Assembly: GCA_014843695.1 (NCBI GenBank)
Contig: CM026401.1
Location: 23,541,455 to 23,605,454, forward strand
Length of the DNA stretch: 64,000 bases
Source of the DNA: Archivesica marissinica
Taxonomy: Eukaryota; Mollusca; Bivalvia; Venerida; Vesicomyidae
Reading direction: 5' to 3'
Shown here: piece after piece, positions 1 through 13,071 of the stretch
Layout: every line of letters starts with the position of its first letter
How positions within the stretch are numbered: position 1 is the first letter of the stretch
Translations under genes and position numbers: made by a program
Notes under the pieces: model-generated
Database searches by the model: none
What the model saw: the letters and a program-made list of their open reading frames with translations, nothing else
What the model was told of the DNA's origin: nothing

Positions 1-3000
1 GGTGTCCGCAAGTACTATTTGCTGTAGTATAACTCATAGTGTCCACTCTAGGGAGTCCGTACAGTACTATTTGCTGAAGTATAACTCGTAGTGTCCACTC
101 TAGGGAGTCCGTACAGTACTATTTGCTGAAGTATAACTCGTAGTGTCCACTCTAGGGAGTCCGTACAGTACTATTTGCTGAAGTATAACTCGTAGTGTCC
201 ACTCTAGGGAGTCCGTACAGTACTATTTGCTGAAGTATAGCTCGTAGTGTCCACTCTAGGGAGTCCGTACAGTACTATTTGCTGAAGTATAACTCATAGT
301 GTCCACTCTAGGGAGTCCGTACAGTACTATTTGCTGAAGTATAGCTCGTAGTTTCCACTCTAGGGAGTCCGTACAGTACTATTTGCTGAAGTATAACTCA
401 CAGTGTCCACTCTAGAGAGTCCGTGAAGTACTATTTGCTGAAGTATAACTCGTAGTGTCCACTCTAGGGAGTCCGTATAGTACTATTTGCTGAAGTATAA
501 CTCGTAGTGTCCACTCTAGGGAGTCCGTACAGTACTATTTGCTGAAGTATAACTCGTAGTGTCCACTCTAGGGAGTCCGTACAGTACTATTTGCTGAAGT
601 ATAACTCGTAGTGTCCACTCTAGGGAGTCCGTACAGTACTATTTGCTGAAGTATAACTCGTAGTGTCCACTCTAGGGAGTCCGTACAGTACTATTTGCTG
701 AAGTATAACTCATAGTGTCCACTCTAGGGAGTCCGTATAGTACTATTTGCTGAAGTATAACTCATAGTGTCCACTCTAGGGAGTCCGTACAGTACTATTT
801 GCTGAAGTATAGCTCGTAGTGTCCACTCTAGGGAGTCCGTACAGTACTATTTGCTGAAGTATAACTCGTAGTGTCCACTCTAGGGAGTCCGTACAGTACT
901 ATTTGCTGAAGTATAACTCATAGTGTCCACTCTAGGGAGTCCGTACAGTACTATTTGCTGAAGTATAACTCGTAGTGTCCACTCTAGGGAGTCCGTACAG
1001 TATTATGTTCTGAAGTATAACTCGTAGTGTCCACTCTAGTGAATCCGTACAGTACTACTTGCTGAAGTATAACTCATAGTGTGCACTCTAGGGAGTCCGT
1101 ACAGTACTATTTGCTGAAGTATAACTCGTAGTGTCCACTCTAGGGAGTCCGTACAGTACTATTTGCTGAAGTATAACTCGTAGTGTCCACTCTAGGGAGT
1201 CCGTACAGTACTATTTGCTGAAGTATAACTCATAGTGTCCACTCTAGGGAGTCCGTACAGTACTATTTGCTGAAGTATAACTCATAGTGTCCACTCTAGG
1301 GAGTCCGTACAGTACTATTTGCTGAAGTATAACTCGTAGTGTCCACTCTAGGGAGTCCGTACAGTACTATTTGCTGAAGTATAACTCATAGTGTCCACTC
1401 TAGGGAGTCCGTACAGTACTATTTGCTGAAGTATAACTCGTAGTGTCCACTCTAGGGAGTCCGTACAGTACTATTTGCTGAAGTATAACTCGTAGTGTCC
1501 ACTCTAGGGAGTCCGTACAGTACTATTTGCTGAAGTATAACTCGTAGTGTCCACTCTAGGGAGTCCGTACAGTACTATTTGCTGAAGTATAACTCATAGT
1601 GTCCACTCTAGGGAGTCCGTACAGTACTATTTGCTGAAGTATAACTCGTAGTGTCCACTCTAGGGAGTCCGCATAGTACTATTTGCTGTAGTATAACCCA
1701 TAGTGTCCACTCTAGGGAGTCCGTACAGTACTATTTGCTGAAGTATAACTCGTAGTGTCCACTCTAGGGAGTCCGTACAGTACTATTTGCTGAAGTATAA
1801 CTCGTAGTGTCCACTCTAGGGAGTCCGTACAGTACTATTTGCTGAAGTATAACTCGTAGTGTCCACTCTAGGGAGTCCGTACAGTACTATTTGCTGAAGT
1901 ATAGCTCGTAGTGTCCACTCTAGGGAGTCCGTACAGTACTTTGCTGAATATAATCATAGTGTCCACTCTAGGGAGTCGTAAGTACTATTTGCTGAAGTAT
2001 AACTCATAGTGTCCACTCTAGGGAGTCCGTACAGTACTATTTGCTGAAGTATAACTCATAGTGTGCACTCTAGGGAGTCCGTACAGTACTATTTGCTGAA
2101 GTATAACTCGTAGTGTCCACTCTAGTGAGTCCGTAAAGTACTACTTGCTGAAGTATAACTTATAGTTTGCACTCTAGGGAGTCCGTATAGTACTATTTGC
2201 TGAAGTATAACTCATAGTGTGCACTCTAGGGAGTCCGTAGTACTATTTGCTGAAGTATAACTCATAGTGTCATCTAGGAGTCCGTACAGTATATTTGCCG
2301 AAGTATAACTGTAGTTCCACTCTAGGGAGTGCGTACAGTTCTATTTGCTGAAGTATAGCTCGTAGTTTCCACTCTAGGGAGTCCGTACAGTACTTTTGCT
2401 GAAGTATAACTCAAGTGTCCACTCTATAGAGTCCGTGAAATACTATTTGCTGAAGTATAGCTCGTAGTGTCCACTCTATGGAGTCCGTACAGTACTATTT
2501 GCTGAAGTATAACTCATAGTGTCCACTCTAGGGAGTCCGTACAGTATTATGTTCTGAAGTATAACTCGTAGTGTCCACTCTAGGGATTCCGCATAGTACT
2601 ATTTGCTGTAGTATAACCCATAGTGTCCACTCTAGGTAGTCCGTACAGTACTATTTTCTGAAGTATAGCTCGTAGTGTCCACTCTATGGAGTGAGTAGAG
2701 TACTAGTTGCTGAAGTGTAGCTCGTAGTGTCCACTCTAGCGAGTCCGTACAGTACTATTTGCTGAAGTATAACTCGTAGTGTCCACTCTAGGGAGTCCGT
2801 ACAGTACTATTTGCTGAAGTATAACTCGTAGTGTCCACTCTAGGGAGTCCGTACAGTACTATTTGCTGAAGTATAACTCGTAGTGTCCACTCTAGGGAGT
2901 CCGTACAGTACTATTTGCTGAAGTATAGCTCGTAGTGTCCACTCTAGGGAGTCCGTACAGTACTATTTGCTGAATTATAACTCATAGTGTCCACTCTAGG

Positions 3001-6000
3001 GAGTCCGTATAGTACTATTTGCTGAAGTATAACTCATAGTGTCCACTCTAGGGAGTCCGTACAGTACTATTTGCTGAAGTATAACTCATAGTGTCCACTC
3101 TAGGGAGTCCGTACAGTACTATTTGCTGAAGTATATCTCGTAGTGTCCACTCTAGTGAGTCCGTACAGTACTACTTGCTGAAGTATAACTTATAGTTTGC
3201 ACTCTAGGAAGTCCGTATAATACTATTTGCTGAAGTATAACTCATAGTGTGCACTCTAGGGAGTCCGTACAGTACTATTTGCTGAAGTATAACTCATAGT
3301 GTCCACTCTATGGAGTCCGTACAGTACTATTTGCCGAAGTATAACTCGTAGTGTCCACTCTAGGGAGTCCGTACAGTATTATGTTCTGAAGTATAACTCG
3401 TAGTGTCCACTCTAGTGAATCCGTACAGTACTACTTGCTGAAGTATAACTCGTAGTGTACACTCTAGGGAGTCCGTAAAGTACTATTTGCTGAAGTATAA
3501 CTCGTAGTGTCCACTCTAGGGAGTCCATACAGTACTATTTGCTGAAGTATAGCTCATAGTGTCCACTCTAGGGAGTCCGTACAGTACTATTTGCTGAAGT
3601 ATAACTCATAGTGTCCACTCTAGGGAGTCCGTACAGTACTATTTGCTGAAGTATAGCTCGTAGTGTCCACTCTAGGGAGTCCGTACAGTACTATTTGCTG
3701 AAGTATAACTCATAGTGTCCACTCTAGGGAGTCCGTACAGTACTATTTGCTGAAGTATAACTCATAGTGTCCACTCTAGGGAGTCCGTATAGTACTATTT
3801 GCTGAAGTATAACTCATAGTTTCCACTCTAGGGAGTCCGTACAGTACTATTTGCTGAAGTATAACTCATAGTGTCCACTCTAGAGAGTCCGTAAAGTACT
3901 ATTTGCTGAAGTATAACTCGTAGTGTCCACTCTAGGGAGTCCGTACAGTACTATTTGCTGAAGTATAACTCGTAGTTTCCACTCTAGGGAGTCCGTACAG
4001 TACTATTTGCTGAAGTATAACTCATAGTGTCCACTCTAGGGAGTCCGTACAGTACTATTTGCTGAAGTATAACTCGTAGTGTCCACTCTAGGGAGTCCGT
4101 ACAGTACTATTTGCTGAAGTATAACTCATAGTGTCCACTCTAGGGAGTCCGTACAGTACTATTTGCTGAAGTATAACTCGTAGTGTCCACTCTAGGGAGT
4201 CCGTACAGTACTATTTGCTGAAGTATAACTCATAGTGTCCACTCTAGGGAGTCCGTACAGTACTATTTGCTGAAGTATAACTCATAGTGTCCACTCTAGG
4301 GAGTCCGTACAGTACTATTTGCTGAAGTATAACTCATAGTGTCCACTCTAGGGAGTCCGTACAGTACTATTTGCTGAAGTATAACTCATAGTGTCCACTC
4401 TAGGGAGTCCGTACAGTACTATTTGCTGAAGTATAACTCATAGTGTCCACTCTAGGGAGTCCGTACAGTACTATTTGCTGAAGTATAACTCGTAGTGTCC
4501 ACTCTAGGGAGTCCGTACAGTATTATGTTCTGAAGTATAACTCATAGTGTCCACTCTAGTGAATCCGTACAGTACTACTTGCTGAAGTATAACTCATAGT
4601 GTGCACTCTAGGGAGTCCGTACAGTACTATTTGCTGAAGTATAACTCGTAGTGTCCACTCTAGGGAGTCCGTATAGTACTATTTGCTGAAGTATAACTCG
4701 TAGTGTCCACTCTAGGGAGTCCGTACAGTACTATTTGCTGAAGTATAACTCATAGTGTCCACTCTAGGGAGTCCGTACAGTACTATTTGCTGAAGTATAA
4801 CTCGTAGTGTCCACTCTAGGGAGTCCGTACAGTACTATTTGCTGAAGTATAACTCGTAGTGTCCACTCTAGGGAGTCCGTATAGTACTATTTGCTGAAGT
4901 ATAACCCATAGTGTCCACTCTAGGGAGTCCGTACAGTACTATTTGCTGAAGTATAACTCATAGTGTCCACTCTAGGGAGTCCGTACAGTACTATTTGCTG
5001 AAGTATAACTCGTAGTGTCCACTCTAGGGAGTCCGTACAGTACTATTTGCTGAAGTATAACTCGTAGTGTCCACTCTAGGGAGTCCGTACAGTACTATTT
5101 GCTGAAGTATAACTCATAGTGTCCACTCTAGGGAGTCCGTACAGTACTATTTGCTGAAGTATAACTCGTAGTGTCCACTCTAGGGAGTCCGTACAGTATT
5201 ATGTTCTGAAGTATAACTCATAGTGTCCACTCTAGTGAGTCCGTACAGTACTATTTGCTGAAGTATAACTCATAGTGTGCACTCTAGGGAGTCCGTACAG
5301 TACTATTTGCTGAAGTATAACTCGTAGTGTCCACTCTAGGGAGTCCGTACAGTACTATTTGCTGAAGTATAACTCATAGTGTCCACTCTAGGGAGTCCGT
5401 ACAGTACTATTTGCTGAAGTATAACTCGTAGTGTCCACTCTAGGGAGTCCGTACAGTACTATTTGCTGAAGTATAACTCGTAGTGTCCACTCTAGGGAGT
5501 CCGTACAGTACTATTTGCTGAAGTATAACTATAGTTCACTCTAGGGAGTCCGTAAGTACTATTTGCTGAAGTATAACTCATAGTGTCCACTCTAGGGAGT
5601 CCGTACAGTACTATTTGCTGAAGTATAACTCATAGTGTGCACTCTAGGGAGTCCGTACAGTACTATTTGCTGAAGTATAACTCGTAGTGTCCACTCTAGG
5701 GAGTCCGTACAGTACTATTTGCTGAAGTATAACTCGTAGTGTCCACTCTAGGGAGTCCGTACAGTACTATTTGCTGAAGTATAACTCGTAGTGTCCACTC
5801 TAGGGAGTCCGTACAGTACTATTTGCTGAAGTATAACTCGTAGTGTCCACTCTAGGGAGTCCGTACAGTACTATTTGCTGAAGTATAACTCATAGTGTCC
5901 ACTCTAGGGAGTCCGTACAGTACTATTTGCTGAAGTATAACTCGTAGTGTCCACTCTAGGGAGTCCGTACAGTACTATTTGCTGAAGTATAGCTCGTAGT

Positions 6001-9000
6001 GTCCACTCTAGTGAGTCCGTACAGTACTACTTGCTGAAGTATAACTTATTCACTCTAGGGAGTCCGTAAGTATATTTGCTGAAGTATAACTCATAGTGTC
6101 CACTCTAGGGAGTCCGTACAGTACTATTTGCTGAAGTATAACTCATAGTGTCCACTCTAGGGAGTCCGTACAGTACTATTTGCTGAAGTATAACTCGTAG
6201 TGTCCACTCTAGGGAGTCCGTACAGTACTATTTGCTGAAGTATAACTCGTAGTGTCCACTCTAGGGAGTCCGTACAGTACTATTTGCTGAAGTATAACTC
6301 GTAGTGTCCACTCTAGGGAGTCCGTACAGTACTATTTGCTGAAGTATAACTCGTAGTGTCCACTCTAGGGAGTCCGTACAGTACTATTTGCTGAAGTATA
6401 ACTCATAGTGTCCACTCTAGGGAGTCCGTACAGTACTATTTGCTGAAGTATAACTCGTAGTGTCCACTCTAGGGAGTCCGTACAGTACTATTTGCTGAAG
6501 TATAACTCGTAGTGTCCACTCTAGGGAGTCCGTACAGTACTATTTGCTGAAGTATAACTCATAGTGTCCACTCTAGGGAGTCCGTACAGTACTATTTGCT
6601 GAAGTATAACTCATAGTGTCCACTCTAGGGAGTCCGTACAGTACTATTTGCTGAAGTATAACTCGTAGTGTCCACTCTAGGGAGTCCGTACAGTACTATT
6701 TGCTGAAGTATAACTCATAGTGTCCACTCTAGGGAGTCCGTACAGTACTATTTGCTGAAGTATAACTCGTAGTGTCCACTCTAGGGAGTCCGTACAGTAT
6801 TATGTTCTGAAGTATAACTCATAGTGTCCACTCTAGTGAATCCGTACAGTACTACTTGCTGAAGTATAACTCATAGTGTGCACTCTAGGGAGTCCGTACA
6901 GTACTATTTGCTGAAGTATAACTCGTAGTGTCCACTCTAGGGAGTCCGTACAGTACTATTTGCTGAAGTATAACTCGTAGTGTCCACTCTAGGGTGTCCG
7001 CATAGTACTATTTGCTGTAGTATAACCCATAGTGTCCACTCTAGGGAGTCCGTACAGTACTATTTGCTGAAGTATAGCTCGTAGTGTCCACTCTAGGGAG
7101 TCCGTACAGTACTATTTGCTGAAGTATAGCTCGTAGTGTCCACTCTAGGGAGTCCGTACAGTACTATTTGCTGAAGTATAACTCATAGTGTCCACTCTAG
7201 GGAGTCCGTACAGTACTATTTGCTGAAGTATAGCTCGTAGTGTCCACTCTAGGGAGTCCGTACAGTACTATTTGCTGAAGTATAACTCATAGTGTCCACT
7301 CTAGGGAGTCCGTACAGTACTATTTGCTGAAGTATAACTCGTAGTGTCCACTCTAGGGAGTCCGTACAGTACTATTTGCTGAAGTATAACTCATAGTGTC
7401 CACTCTAGTGAGTCCGTACAGTACTATTTGCTGAAGTATAACTCGTAGTGTCCACTCTAGGGAGTCCGTACAGTACTATTTGCTGAAGTATAACTCATAG
7501 TGTCCACTCTAGGGAGTCCGTACAGTACTATTTGCTGAAGTATAACTCGTAGTGTCCACTCTAGGGAGTCCGTACAGTACTATTTGCTGAAGTATAACTC
7601 ATAGTGTGCACTCTAGGGAGTCCGTACAGTACTATTTGCTGAAGTATAACTCATAGTGTCCACTCTAGGGAGTCCGTACAGTACTATTTGCTGAAGTATA
7701 ACTCATAGTGTCCACTCTAGGGAGTCCGTACAGTACTATTTGCTGAAGCAGTACTATTTGCTGAAGTATAGCTCGTAGTGTCCACTCTAGGGAGTCCGTA
7801 AAGTACTATTTGCTGAAGTATAACTCATAGTGTGCACTCTAGGGAGTCCGTACAGTACTATTTGCTGAAGTATAACTCGTAGTGTCCACTCTAGGGAGTC
7901 CGTACAGTACTATTTGCTGAAGTATAACTCATAGTGTCCACTCTAGGGAGTCCGTACAGTACTATTTGCTGAAGTATAACTCGTAGTGTCCACTCTAGGG
8001 AGTCCGCATAGTACTATTTGCTGAAGTATAACTCATAGTGTCCACTCTAGGGAGTCCGTACAGTACTATTTGCTGAAGTATAGCTCGTAGTGTCCACTCT
8101 AGGGAGTCCGTACAGTACTATTTGCTGAAGTATAACTCGTAGTGTCCACTCTAGGGAGTCCGTACAGTACTATTTGCTGAAGTATAACTCATAGTGTCCA
8201 CTCTAGGGAGTCCGTACAGTACTATTTGCTGAAGTATAGCTCGTAGTGTCCACTCTAGGGAGTCCGTACAGTACTATTTGCTGAAGTATAACTCATAGTG
8301 TCCACTCTAGGGAGTCCGTACAGTACTATTTGCTGAAGTATAGCTCGTAGTGTCCACTCTAGGGAGTCCGTACAGTACTATTTGCTGAAGTATAACTCAC
8401 AGTGTCCACTCTAGAGAGTCCGTGAAGTACTATTTGCTGAAGTATAACTCGTAGTGTCCACTCTAGGGAGTCCGTACAGTACTATTTGCTGAAGTATAAC
8501 TCGTAGTGTCCACTCTAGGGAGTCCGTACAGTACTATTTGCTGAAGTATAACTCGTAGTGTCCACTCTAGGGAGTCCGTACAGTACTATTTGCTGAAGTA
8601 TAACTCGTAGTGTCCACTCTAGGGAGTCCGTACAGTACTATTTGCTGAAGTATAACTCGTAGTGTCCACTCTAGGGAGTCCGTATAGTACTATTTGCTGT
8701 AGTATAACCCATAGTGTGCACTCTAGGGAGTCCGTACAGTACTATTTGCTGAAGTATAGCTCGTAGTGTCCACTCTAGGGAGTGCGTACAGTACTATTTG
8801 CTGAAGTATAGCTCGTAGTGTCCACTCTAGGGAGTCCGTACAGTACTATTTGCTGAAGTATAACTCATAGTATCCACTCTAGTGAGTACGTACAGTACTA
8901 TTTGCTGAAGTATAGCTCGTAATGTCCACTCTAGTGAGTCCGTACAGTACTATTTGCTGAAGTATAACTCATAGTGTCCACTCTAGGGAGTCCGTACTGT

Positions 9001-9431
9001 ACTATTTGCTGAAGTATAGCTCGTAGTTTCCACTCTAGGGAGTCCGTACAGTACTATTTGCTGAAGTATAACTCATAGTGTCCACTCTATGGAGTCCGTA
9101 CAGTACTATTTGCTGAAGTATAACTCACAGTGTCCACTCTAGGGAGTCCGTACAGTACTATTTGCTGAAATATAACTCGTAGTGTCCACTCTAGGGAGTC
9201 CGTACAGTACTATTTGCTGAAGTATAACTCCTAGTGTCCACTCTAGTGAGTCCGTACAGTACTATTTGCTGAAGTATAACTCGTAATGTCCACTCTAGGG
9301 AGTCCGTACAGTACTATTGGCTGAAGTATAACTGATAGTGTCCACTCTAGGGAGTCCGTACAGTACTATTTGCTGATGTATAACTTATAGTGTCCACTCT
9401 AGGGAGTCCCTATAGTACTATTTGCTGAAGT
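1..9431. repeat. 52-bp tandem satellite array, about 180 copies
   Basis: A head-to-tail array whose period is exactly 52 bp; for example the block starting acagtactat recurs at 61 and 113. The array is already running at base 1, so its real length is unknown, and it stops at about 9431 where the sequence changes to a unique stretch. Most monomers differ only at a few positions (actcG/Atag, gtataActc/gtataGctc, ctagGg/ctagTg). A degenerate zone with many small deletions lies at about 1940-2700, and short ones lie at about 5525-5560 and 6048-6075. Each monomer contains the imperfect palindrome actctagggagt and the short palindrome gtac twice. The unit length is not a multiple of 3 and stops occur in every frame, so it is not coding. 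No homology to a named satellite is claimed. Confidence 0.97.
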
Positions 9432-9650
9432 TACATGTAGAGGGCGATTTCGCATTCTACTATTAACAATGAAGACACCAGATACATGATTAATTTATTC
9501 CACAGTAGCCTGACTACCGAAGCTGAGAGGTGTCAAGTAGAATTGTTTTATATGTCGAAATAACAGTATAGCTATGCCGACGATAACGATGATGGTGCTA
9601 TTATGGCTATGATGGCATACAGTCAAACCAAACCAAACCAGACTAGAGCA

Positions 9651-10150
9651 GACCAGACCAGACAGGGGAGTCATTACTATATGCATGGACAAGTGGCACC
9701 TGTATCTGCATCAAGTAGGGGAGCCATTACTATATGCATGGACAGGTGACCACCGTCTCTCATTCAAATATACAATCAAGTAAGAATTATTATTTTCTAT
9801 AAATGGAAAAGTGACACCCATATCACCATTCAAATATACAATCAAGTAAAATTTATTCTTTTCTATTAATGTAAAAGTGACACCCATATCACCATTCAAA
9901 GATACAATCAAGTACCGGGTCATTATTAGATGCAGGTAAAAGTGACCCCCGTCTCCCCATTCCATGACATAGTCAAGTGAGGAGTCAGCTACGACAGGAA
10001 CTCGCAAATTGGGTGGGGCATCATTATTATGATTATGACCTGCGATGGAAAAGCGCGAAGTGGTGTCATTTTCTATTCTGGTAGCGTGACGCACAAGCTC
10101 ATGATATCACGAAATGGTGGTGTCATTTTTCTATACATGGCAATGTGACC
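9651..10150. repeat. 66-bp minisatellite, about 5 copies plus decayed units
   Basis: Units are anchored by atcaag at 9710, 9775, 9841, 9907 and (as gtcaag) 9972, so the spacing is 65-66 bp. Each unit has the order gtcattattat, atgcatgga, aagtgacaccc, atcaccattcaa, tacaatcaag. Further downstream, two degraded units (about 10057-10150) keep gtgtcatttt and a gtgac core. A minus-strand open frame runs across most of the array, but it only reflects the repeat and I do not call it a gene. Confidence 0.8.
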
Positions 10151-12065
10151 TCCTCCTCGCTGGTATTCTCTCTCGTTCCTTTCCACACACACTAGGAAAT
10201 GTCGGGATATTTGTAACACGCGAGATTAACCAATTCTTCATCTGATAAGGCACAGTTGCAAACAGGGTTCATCATTATTTTCTCACATCTAGTCTCACTT
10301 TCTCACATGTTGGTTATGTTATTTGCCATATATTCCGACATTCAATAATGACCAGGGGTCAAACGACTTCGTTACAATAGCGCCTAATTTCAAAAATATG
10401 CAGTTAACTACATTTATTGAATGAACTTTTAAGGTGGTTATTTTATTCATATGTACCTATATAGAAACTTGCATATTTTTATATAGATTTATATTAGTTC
10501 AGTAGTTGATTTTTGACACTGTATTAGCTTTCCCCAGTGATAGGTAGTGCTTATTTCATATTCAGCATCTTTGTCTGTGTAATTGGCTGAGCTTTTTATA
10601 GTTATAAGCTTAACCTCGTGACAACTCAGTAAAGGTTCAATTTGTAGTCGCTGCCTTGTATAATTATGTATAGTGGTAGACTAACGTATTGATCTATGTT
10701 CAACTAGCACTCAATAACTAACCATGTGCTAATCCACAACCTACACGTTACTGAATAGTAACATGTATTGTAACATATTGGGAAAGGGTCCTCAGAGAAG
10801 CCGTTTATACTTGGACCAGACATGTACGTGTCAGACACAGTGGGTTATGACCTGACGAACCAACCTATACCTATGGTTCAGACGGACGGACAGATAACTC
10901 CTTATAAGTTCATGTATATAGGCCTATATATACACACATATGTGGCGTGATCTAGGTAGAAGACGATCTAGATAGAAGACGTTTCCGGTAAAAGACAACG
11001 AAATGCAGTATCAGTGCTAATCTATACTTTTAATATACTGTAATATTTTAATATGATAATTATTAGTTCGATATTTTGATATTAGTTTTAAATGTCCTAA
11101 ACGTTCAAATAATTGATTTCTAGAGATGTATAAAGTAGCTGGATAGTGAATAATCACTACATTTGGAACTAATTCCAATTTAAAGTTCAAAGCCAAAGCT
11201 CTGTTGGAATACTGACCCAAAGGCCAGCAAACCTAATCGCCAAATACACATATGTCGGAAATTAAATAGACATTTCCATGTGCACAGGACCGGAGAAATA
11301 GATCATTGGTCAACATAAATCACATGATAGATAAGGACTAACTCATTTTAATAAAAACACCCCCATTCCAATTAATGTAGATTTCTGTATTGAACAGCCA
11401 ATTAAAACAAGCGTACTAGAAAGCAACTAGGCAAGCATTCCAAAATGGATGCCTCCATGACTTGGAAATTGACTAATAATTCAGCTATAATAATACTTAT
11501 ATATTTGTTTAAAAAGAGGTAAAATCCTGTCCTATTACATCTGTATATAATTATATGTTGTTATGTTGATCGGCTGTAACAAGAGGTGGATTTATTGCTA
11601 CAAGATAATATTAGTTTGTAAAACATTATCAAAAAGTTTATGCCAGAATGAGGACTCATAACTACTAACTACAGCAAAATATTAAAAGTATAATTATATC
11701 AACGGCATCAGTCTGGTAACGCTAGTATGACAACAACTACGTCATCAGTTATACGATATGCATTTGAGGGCCTCAGTGTATGACCGAATGCAACGGTGAC
11801 GAGTGTTGCCTTCTAGCAACGTGCTCCTCATCGCTGTACGTTCTCATCCCACTGGAAGGGATCGAATACAGGTCAGCAAACGAGTTGCGGTAGGTAGGTG
11901 GTTCTCCATGTGTGCCCATCCGTGTACTGATTTATACAAAAGAAATATACGTGGTCTTCACCACAACATACTGCCTTTATGCGACAATGCTCCCGAGTGT
12001 ACCTTGTGCAAAAGGGAATACATCCTCTGGTCAGGCCACCACTGCAACCTGCAACTCTTCACAGA
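10151..12065. other. AT-rich stretch with no recognised gene
   Basis: I see no convincing coding exon, RNA gene or repeat here. The short open frames (for example 11017-11220 minus and 11803-12099 plus) have no recognisable domain. The second overlaps the head of the downstream SINE, which explains its length. Confidence 0.5.
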
Positions 12066-12346
12066 CGGATCTGTAGTGGTTAACACGTTGGACTGGTAAT
12101 CCATGGATCGCAGGTTCGACCCCTCGTCTGACCCTAATAAAACTAACAAGTCGTTCAGATGGGACTTAAACCGAGGTCTCGTGTCGGTGCTTTACACCTT
12201 GCACGTAAAAGAACCAGATGAGACTCTGGAATGTGTCTCTGTCTGTATCATTGTACAATTCTCCATAAATCTAATATGACTAATCTCTTCAGGAGGCGTC
12301 GCTCATATGGGCAACAGGTAGCGACGATAAATAAACGTAAACTACA
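12066..12346 (+). mobile_element. tRNA-derived SINE, family 1, copy 1
   Basis: The head is tRNA-like: a box A-like tagtggttaacacg at about 12072 and a box B ggttcgacccc at about 12112, spaced as in an RNA polymerase III internal promoter. The body contains tcgtgtcggtgctttacacc and gcacgtaaaagaacc. The tail ends gtagcgacgataaataaacg. A second copy in the opposite orientation at 21518-21794 matches along the whole length, which sets the ends of the unit (about 280 bp). The other copy retains a more complete tRNA-like 5' part, so this copy seems to have lost a few bases in its head. It carries no protein and would depend on a LINE reverse transcriptase. Confidence 0.85.
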
Positions 12347-13071
12347 CACTACACTCTTCTGTGACTAACCCAATAGTCATATAGCACATTCTCATAGCTT
12401 TACGATAAACGGGGAACCAGCTGTTGACTAAAATGTGTGTGATATTATTTAAGGCGTTGTTATTATGACCTAGCATATTATACATAGCAGGGTATCTGGA
12501 GATAACTCAGTAACTTGTCTGGTTTAGAAGCCTGTCAGTATCAATAAATAATATTAACGAGCTTCGAAATGTCAATAGAATTACAAACTCAGCTCTGAAG
12601 ACAAATATGATCATACCCTAATGACATCGGAAATAGGTTTTTGTCATGCTTAATTTTAAGAACACATATTTGTGGACAGTGAATATGTTTACACAATTGA
12701 TTGGTCTATACCGTACTCCTACCTAGTACGAACACGTAATTATTAAGCTAGATTATAGTTGTAACTGTACTTATGGCTCTAATAGGCGAGGTCTTTTGCA
12801 TTGGAAGAGACACGAGAGCAATGGTGGAGTAAACAAATCATAAACCGTGCTATGATAACAATGACTGTTCTTAGTGCTTAGAGAGGTCAGACAACTGGGA
12901 GAATTAAGTTCAGCACGTGTAATTTAGAGGTATAACTCTGAAACTACAGAGATGTTTATATTTCGAAACCTCGATTGACCCATGCTCAAAAATAAATCAT
13001 CTATTCTGGTCAATGGTCATAATTAAAACGGCTACATAGTGTCATATAGCGTTACTTAACCAACTACATCT
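12347..13071. other. No recognised gene
   Basis: AT-rich sequence between the SINE and the LINE ORF1 remnant. It may contain the 5' untranslated region of that LINE, but I see no start-site signal or repeat that proves it. Confidence 0.4.

Noticed and set aside
1..9431. CRISPR array or regulatory repeat
   Set aside because: Units are contiguous 52-mers with no unique spacers, in a eukaryotic context.
9711..10094. 127-codon minus-strand frame
   Set aside because: Lies over the 66-bp minisatellite and mirrors its period.
12066..12140. Possible functional tRNA gene
   Set aside because: Box A and B are present but the cloverleaf is incomplete, and the sequence continues into a SINE body found in a second copy.
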